Shown piece after piece: positions 34,296-37,084 of a stretch of DNA of 37,084 nucleotides. A program made the translations under genes and the position numbers. Numbering within the stretch: the first letter of the stretch is position 1; the number at the start of each line of letters is the position of its first letter. The notes beneath the pieces were generated by a model. That model was given only the letters and a program-made list of their open reading frames with translations. It was not told where the DNA came from and did no database searches. This stretch comes from an uncultured Alistipes sp. (GTDB taxonomy: Bacteria; Bacteroidota; Bacteroidia; Bacteroidales; Rikenellaceae): assembly GCA_958449275.1 (NCBI GenBank), contig CAUDHE010000011.1, forward strand, positions 1 to 37,084, given 5' to 3'.

Positions 34296-35267
34296 CTATA
34301 TCTTCGGCGCGGTTGCGGAAAACTCCTTTATCTGACGTCCCGTGTAGTCGAACACTCCCCACCGGCAGCCCTTGCGCACCTGCGAATTACCGCTCACGGG
34401 ATCGTATTCCACTATCTTGTAGTAGGGTTTTATGATGTAACGGCCCTGTTTGTCGATTAGGCCCATCCGTCCGCGTTTGGTCTTTACCTCGGCACGACCT
34501 TCGCGGAAGTCGTTCACCCAAGCGAAACGGGGTTTTATCACGGTGCGGTTTCTTTTGTCGACGAAACCCCAGCCTTCGGGATCGTACACTGCGGCCAACC
34601 CTTCGAACAACGAGCGTGCCTCGAAATGTCCGTCGAGTTGAAAAGCGCGCTGCGGCGTTTCGCGGATCTCGTCCGTCGCCGCTTGCGGAAACAGTTCGGT
34701 TATTCGGGCGCGGATGCCGTCGAACGCCTCGTCGTCGCGGCCTGCGCCCTCTGCGGCGTAGTACCATCTTACGGGGCGCATTTGGCCCTCGTCGTCGACG
34801 ATTATGTTTTCGGGGCGTATGTTGAACAGCGAAACATTTGCCTCGACGAGCCTTTTTCGCAGTGTGTCGAGTGCGCGGAGCAGTTCGGCGGCTTCGGCGG
34901 CATCGGCCGTTTCTCGGATTGCCTCGTCGAGTGGCTTGCCGTCGGGCAGCGGTTCCAGCAGTATGTCGCAGTAGTATGGCGTCACGGCCGAGCTGCCGCA
35001 GCACATCTCGTCGCGCAGAATCTCTATCTTGGGTACGACGGGATGATTGAAATAACGCTTTTTTACGATGAATCTCTCCGCGCGCCGCAGTGCGTCGGGA
35101 CGCAGGGGCATGCAGAGCAGATAACGGGCGTCGCGGCATTCTACCGTCGTTTCGGCGAAAAAGGTCGAACGCGATATCACGGTTTCGCGCCAAGAGAGGT
35201 TTGCCGTATGCGTGAAGCACGACGCGGGTGACATGAGCGCCGTGCGAAGATCGAAAATAGTAGCCAT
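34296..35267 (-). CDS. Pseudokinase with WG repeats
   Basis: A 323-residue protein. Residues 60-200 resemble a protein-kinase core, but where the neighbouring kinase has HGDLKPEN this one has LFNIRPEN (147-154): the catalytic Asp is Asn149. Where the neighbour has DWD it has RWY (167-169). Phosphotransfer is therefore unlikely. Residues 220-315 hold about three WG-type repeats (GWGFVDKRNRTVIKPRF, GLIDKQGRYIIKPYY, RWGVFDYTGRQI). The ATG shares one base with the stop of the vWA gene (TAATG), so the two are coupled. The role is unknown; it may be a scaffold or target of the upstream kinase. Confidence 0.75.
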   Translation of the reverse strand: MATIFDLRTALMSPASCFTHTANLSWRETVISRSTFFAETTVECRDARYLLCMPLRPDALRRAERFIVKKRYFNHPVVPKIEILRDEMCCGSSAVTPYYCDILLEPLPDGKPLDEAIRETADAAEAAELLRALDTLRKRLVEANVSLFNIRPENIIVDDEGQMRPVRWYYAAEGAGRDDEAFDGIRARITELFPQAATDEIRETPQRAFQLDGHFEARSLFEGLAAVYDPEGWGFVDKRNRTVIKPRFAWVNDFREGRAEVKTKRGRMGLIDKQGRYIIKPYYKIVEYDPVSGNSQVRKGCRWGVFDYTGRQIKEFSATAPKI

Positions 35268-36115
35268 TACTCCAGGTTGGTTACGCTGCGCGATCCGATG
35301 TTGATGATCGAGAGCAGTTCGACTATGTTTGCGTTATATGCCATGCCGAGGAAGGGCGGTTCGGCCCCTGCGTCCTTTTTGCGGCGTACGGCGTCGTTGA
35401 ATGCTTCGGGCATTTCGCTCGAGCATTCGGCCAGCGTGCGGGCATATTGCCCTGCGTGCGTCAGCTCTTGTCGTGTTGGAAATATCGCGGCAGGCCGGTC
35501 GGTGTTGGTCAGATGGATGTTGAACAGCAACGTCGCTCCGTCGTCGGTGGATATGCGGCGTATCTGCGAACAGATGTCGATCAATTCGTCGTCGTCGCAG
35601 TCCGAGACCTCGCCGTCGGTGATGTTTATCACCACGGGCGGAAAACTTTCGCGGTTCTGCGGGTCGGCGCACCATGCCTCTGCCAGATCGCGTACGCGCA
35701 ACATGGCCTCGTACATGGGTGTGTTGCCTTCGCTTTTGACTTTTATCCACTGTTTTACGGTATGCCCTATGACTATTGTGCTTTTGCCGGATCCGTGTTG
35801 CGTGTTTATGGTCGATGTTTCGATGTTGCGCGCCTCAAGTCGGTCTATCGCGATGAACCCCGCAGGGTCGAGCAGATTCTCCACCGTGTCGTTGCCGTAA
35901 CCGACGACGGCTATGTCGTAGTAATTGCGCAATCCGTCGGTGCGGCGACAGCGGTCTATGAGTTCCGAAATCAGCGTGTTGGCCGTATGTGCGACGGCCT
36001 CGGATTTAGGTATGTCTCTTTGGCCGAAATGAATATTTTCCTGCATGGAACCCGAACGGTCGATGGCGATTATGAATGCGGCGCGATGGCGGCGCGTTAT
36101 CTCCTGAGTGTACAT
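35267..36115 (-). CDS. von Willebrand factor A domain protein
   Basis: A 282-residue cytoplasmic vWA protein with no signal peptide. The metal-dependent adhesion site is intact: DRSGS (about residues 20-24), the Thr of GNTPMYEAM and the Asp of ITDGEVSD. It resembles TerY-type vWA proteins that are found next to kinases and phosphatases in bacterial response systems, and here a kinase gene lies upstream and a pseudokinase gene directly downstream. It probably binds a partner through the metal site. The ATG at 36115 is preferred over a TTG inside the promoter box. Confidence 0.85.
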   Translation of the reverse strand: MYTQEITRRHRAAFIIAIDRSGSMQENIHFGQRDIPKSEAVAHTANTLISELIDRCRRTDGLRNYYDIAVVGYGNDTVENLLDPAGFIAIDRLEARNIETSTINTQHGSGKSTIVIGHTVKQWIKVKSEGNTPMYEAMLRVRDLAEAWCADPQNRESFPPVVINITDGEVSDCDDDELIDICSQIRRISTDDGATLLFNIHLTNTDRPAAIFPTRQELTHAGQYARTLAECSSEMPEAFNDAVRRKKDAGAEPPFLGMAYNANIVELLSIINIGSRSVTNLE

Positions 36116-36145
36116 AGTGTTGTTGCCGATATTTGTTTTTATTGA

Positions 36146-36153
36146 CAAAAATA
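36146..36153 (-). promoter_or_regulatory. -7 promoter box of the vWA-pseudokinase pair
   Basis: TATTTTTG on the minus strand, an exact TAnnTTTG, in an AT-rich gap (36116-36286). It predicts a leader of about 25-30 bases. A -33 TTG is not obvious. Confidence 0.45.
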
Positions 36154-36280
36154 CAAATAAAAAATGTTAATCTACCTTTTTCAGGTATTTTTTCATCTAT
36201 TATTATATATTTATTGGCTATATTTTATTGTATATGCAGTCTGAACGGAGTATTTGAATGACTCAGCGTGCTATTGTATA

Positions 36281-36309
36281 TAAAATATTCCCGCCTTGCG
36301 GGCGGGAAT
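36281..36309 (-). terminator. Terminator of the kinase gene
   Basis: A 9-bp perfect stem, ATTCCCGCC and GGCGGGAAT, with a 5-base loop. On the minus strand it leads into ATTTTATAT. Confidence 0.75.
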
Positions 36310-36329
36310 CGTTACGGATGCGGGTGCGG

Positions 36330-37084
36330 TCAGCCTTTCGCTTCGTCGATCGTTATTGTCTGGCATGTGCCGTCGGTGCGGCGGATCGAGGCGAGTCCGT
36401 TGCGGAACGGTTTTGCCTTGTCGCCGAGTCCGAAGCTGCGCAGAGTACGGCCGTCGAGCGACAGAAAATGATTGTAGCCGCCGAGCGATACGAGTATCGT
36501 GCCTTCCGACGGTTCGAAAGCCGTGTCGTACAGAGGCGGAACGATCCATCTGTCGCCCGCTCGGCAGCCCCACAAGCAGTTCTGTTCGTCGGAGGCGGGT
36601 TCGTCGCTGCCGATTGCGGAGTTGTCGTCACGGCCTGCGGCGAAATTCATTATGCGTTCCAGATCGAAGAGTCGGGGCATGGGCGATAGAAGCATGCGCG
36701 CCAGACGATATTGCAGGGCCATCCCGCGAGAGGCGAAGAGGTCGGTCAGGCGGGTGAGTTCGTCGCGTTCGCCTCGGGCTATGTCGCGCGGACTTACTCC
36801 GAATTCGTGGTGGAGACGGAAATACTCGGCAGTGGCGGGATCGACGGCCGCGGCGTGGAGCATTGTCGAGATCAACGCTATCGAGTAGTCGTCTATGTGT
36901 TTGTCGAACATTCTGTTGGTCCGCAACGGGTGCTGATATGCAGCGGTTCCCGTTTCGATCGCGAGACTTCCCGCGAGTTCGGGGACGAAAGCCGCATCCC
37001 AGTCTATGGCACGCATGTCGCCGTCGGGAGTGACGATTATGTTTTCGGGTTTCAGATCGCCGTGCGCGTATTCTGAGGCGAGCA
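36330..37084 (-). CDS. Protein kinase with C-terminal WG-like repeat (5' part outside the window)
   Basis: The visible 250 codons run off the window edge; the N-terminal lobe is missing. The first codons read into AHGDLKPENIIV and then AIDWD, an intact catalytic loop (Asp, Lys, Asn) and metal-binding DWD. GTAAYQHPLR and DDYSIAL follow, matching the substrate loop and the helix-F Asp of bacterial Ser/Thr kinases. A C-terminal WG-like part (LWGCRAGDRWIVPPLYDTAF) ends the protein. It is paralogous to the pseudokinase two genes downstream. An apparent ATG at 37016 lies inside the kinase domain and is not the start. Confidence 0.82.
   Translation of the reverse strand, partial: LASEYAHGDLKPENIIVTPDGDMRAIDWDAAFVPELAGSLAIETGTAAYQHPLRTNRMFDKHIDDYSIALISTMLHAAAVDPATAEYFRLHHEFGVSPRDIARGERDELTRLTDLFASRGMALQYRLARMLLSPMPRLFDLERIMNFAAGRDDNSAIGSDEPASDEQNCLWGCRAGDRWIVPPLYDTAFEPSEGTILVSLGGYNHFLSLDGRTLRSFGLGDKAKPFRNGLASIRRTDGTCQTITIDEAKG

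Noticed and set aside
36155..36286. AT-rich gap as a sign of a mobile element or att site
   Set aside because: No direct repeats, integrase or tRNA fragment. The gap holds a promoter and a terminator and looks like an ordinary AT-rich intergenic region.

Overview
The window looks like chromosomal DNA from a Bacteroidales bacterium, most likely an Alistipes-like member of the Rikenellaceae. The coding DNA is GC-rich with AT-rich gaps. At least eight genes are preceded by an exact copy of the Bacteroidetes -7 promoter box TAnnTTTG, and several of these have a TTG or TTTG about 18-20 bp upstream. The gene set also fits: BatD/BatE, a TonB-dependent receptor, DPP-IV-type peptidase, fused DAHP synthase/chorismate mutase, DUF1080 lipoprotein and a TatAC pair. 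The genus call is an inference. I see no rRNA, tRNA, CRISPR array, insertion sequence or phage module.

Layout. 73-5110 (+): class I fumarase with its own terminator, then batD-batE-recR. 5172-7748 (-): an NSS-family sodium symporter and an FMN-dependent FabK/nitronate-monooxygenase-like enzyme. 7924-12353 (-): an aromatic amino-acid operon, pheA - aminotransferase - tyrA - DAHP synthase/chorismate mutase. 12469-15585: a LuxR-type regulator divergent from a TonB-dependent receptor. 15688-18495 (-): a ureohydrolase-fold protein with lost metal ligands, then two FKBP lipoproteins. 18832-23324 (-): tatA-tatC followed by a TIM-barrel protein, a Gfo/Idh/MocA oxidoreductase and a DUF1080 lipoprotein. 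23613-25754 (-): a DPP-IV-type peptidase. 25864-34134 (-): a cytidylyltransferase, a LuxE/PaaK-like adenylating enzyme, infC, thrS, pdxA, an SPOUT RNA methyltransferase, RNase Z and thioredoxin reductase. 34296-37084 (-): a kinase (cut by the window edge), a von Willebrand A protein and a pseudokinase with WG repeats.

The most interesting element is the leader of the aromatic operon. Between an excellent promoter and pheA lies a 23-codon reading frame with the run FFFF-KR-F-YYY, followed by an intrinsic terminator with eight T. The codons just after the aromatic run can pair with the 5' arm of that terminator (10 bp, one G-U). They can also form a small hairpin with a GCGA tetraloop. These are the four segments of a classical ribosome-mediated attenuator. 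It would let Phe/Tyr-tRNA supply control prephenate dehydratase, the aminotransferase, prephenate dehydrogenase and DAHP synthase together.

Other points of interest are the kinase / vWA / pseudokinase cluster, a Tat operon whose adjacent candidate substrates have lost the second arginine of the Tat motif, a probably inactive arginase-fold protein, and a TonB receptor leader with a C8 tract and repeated GTAATGC half-sites shared with the divergent regulator.
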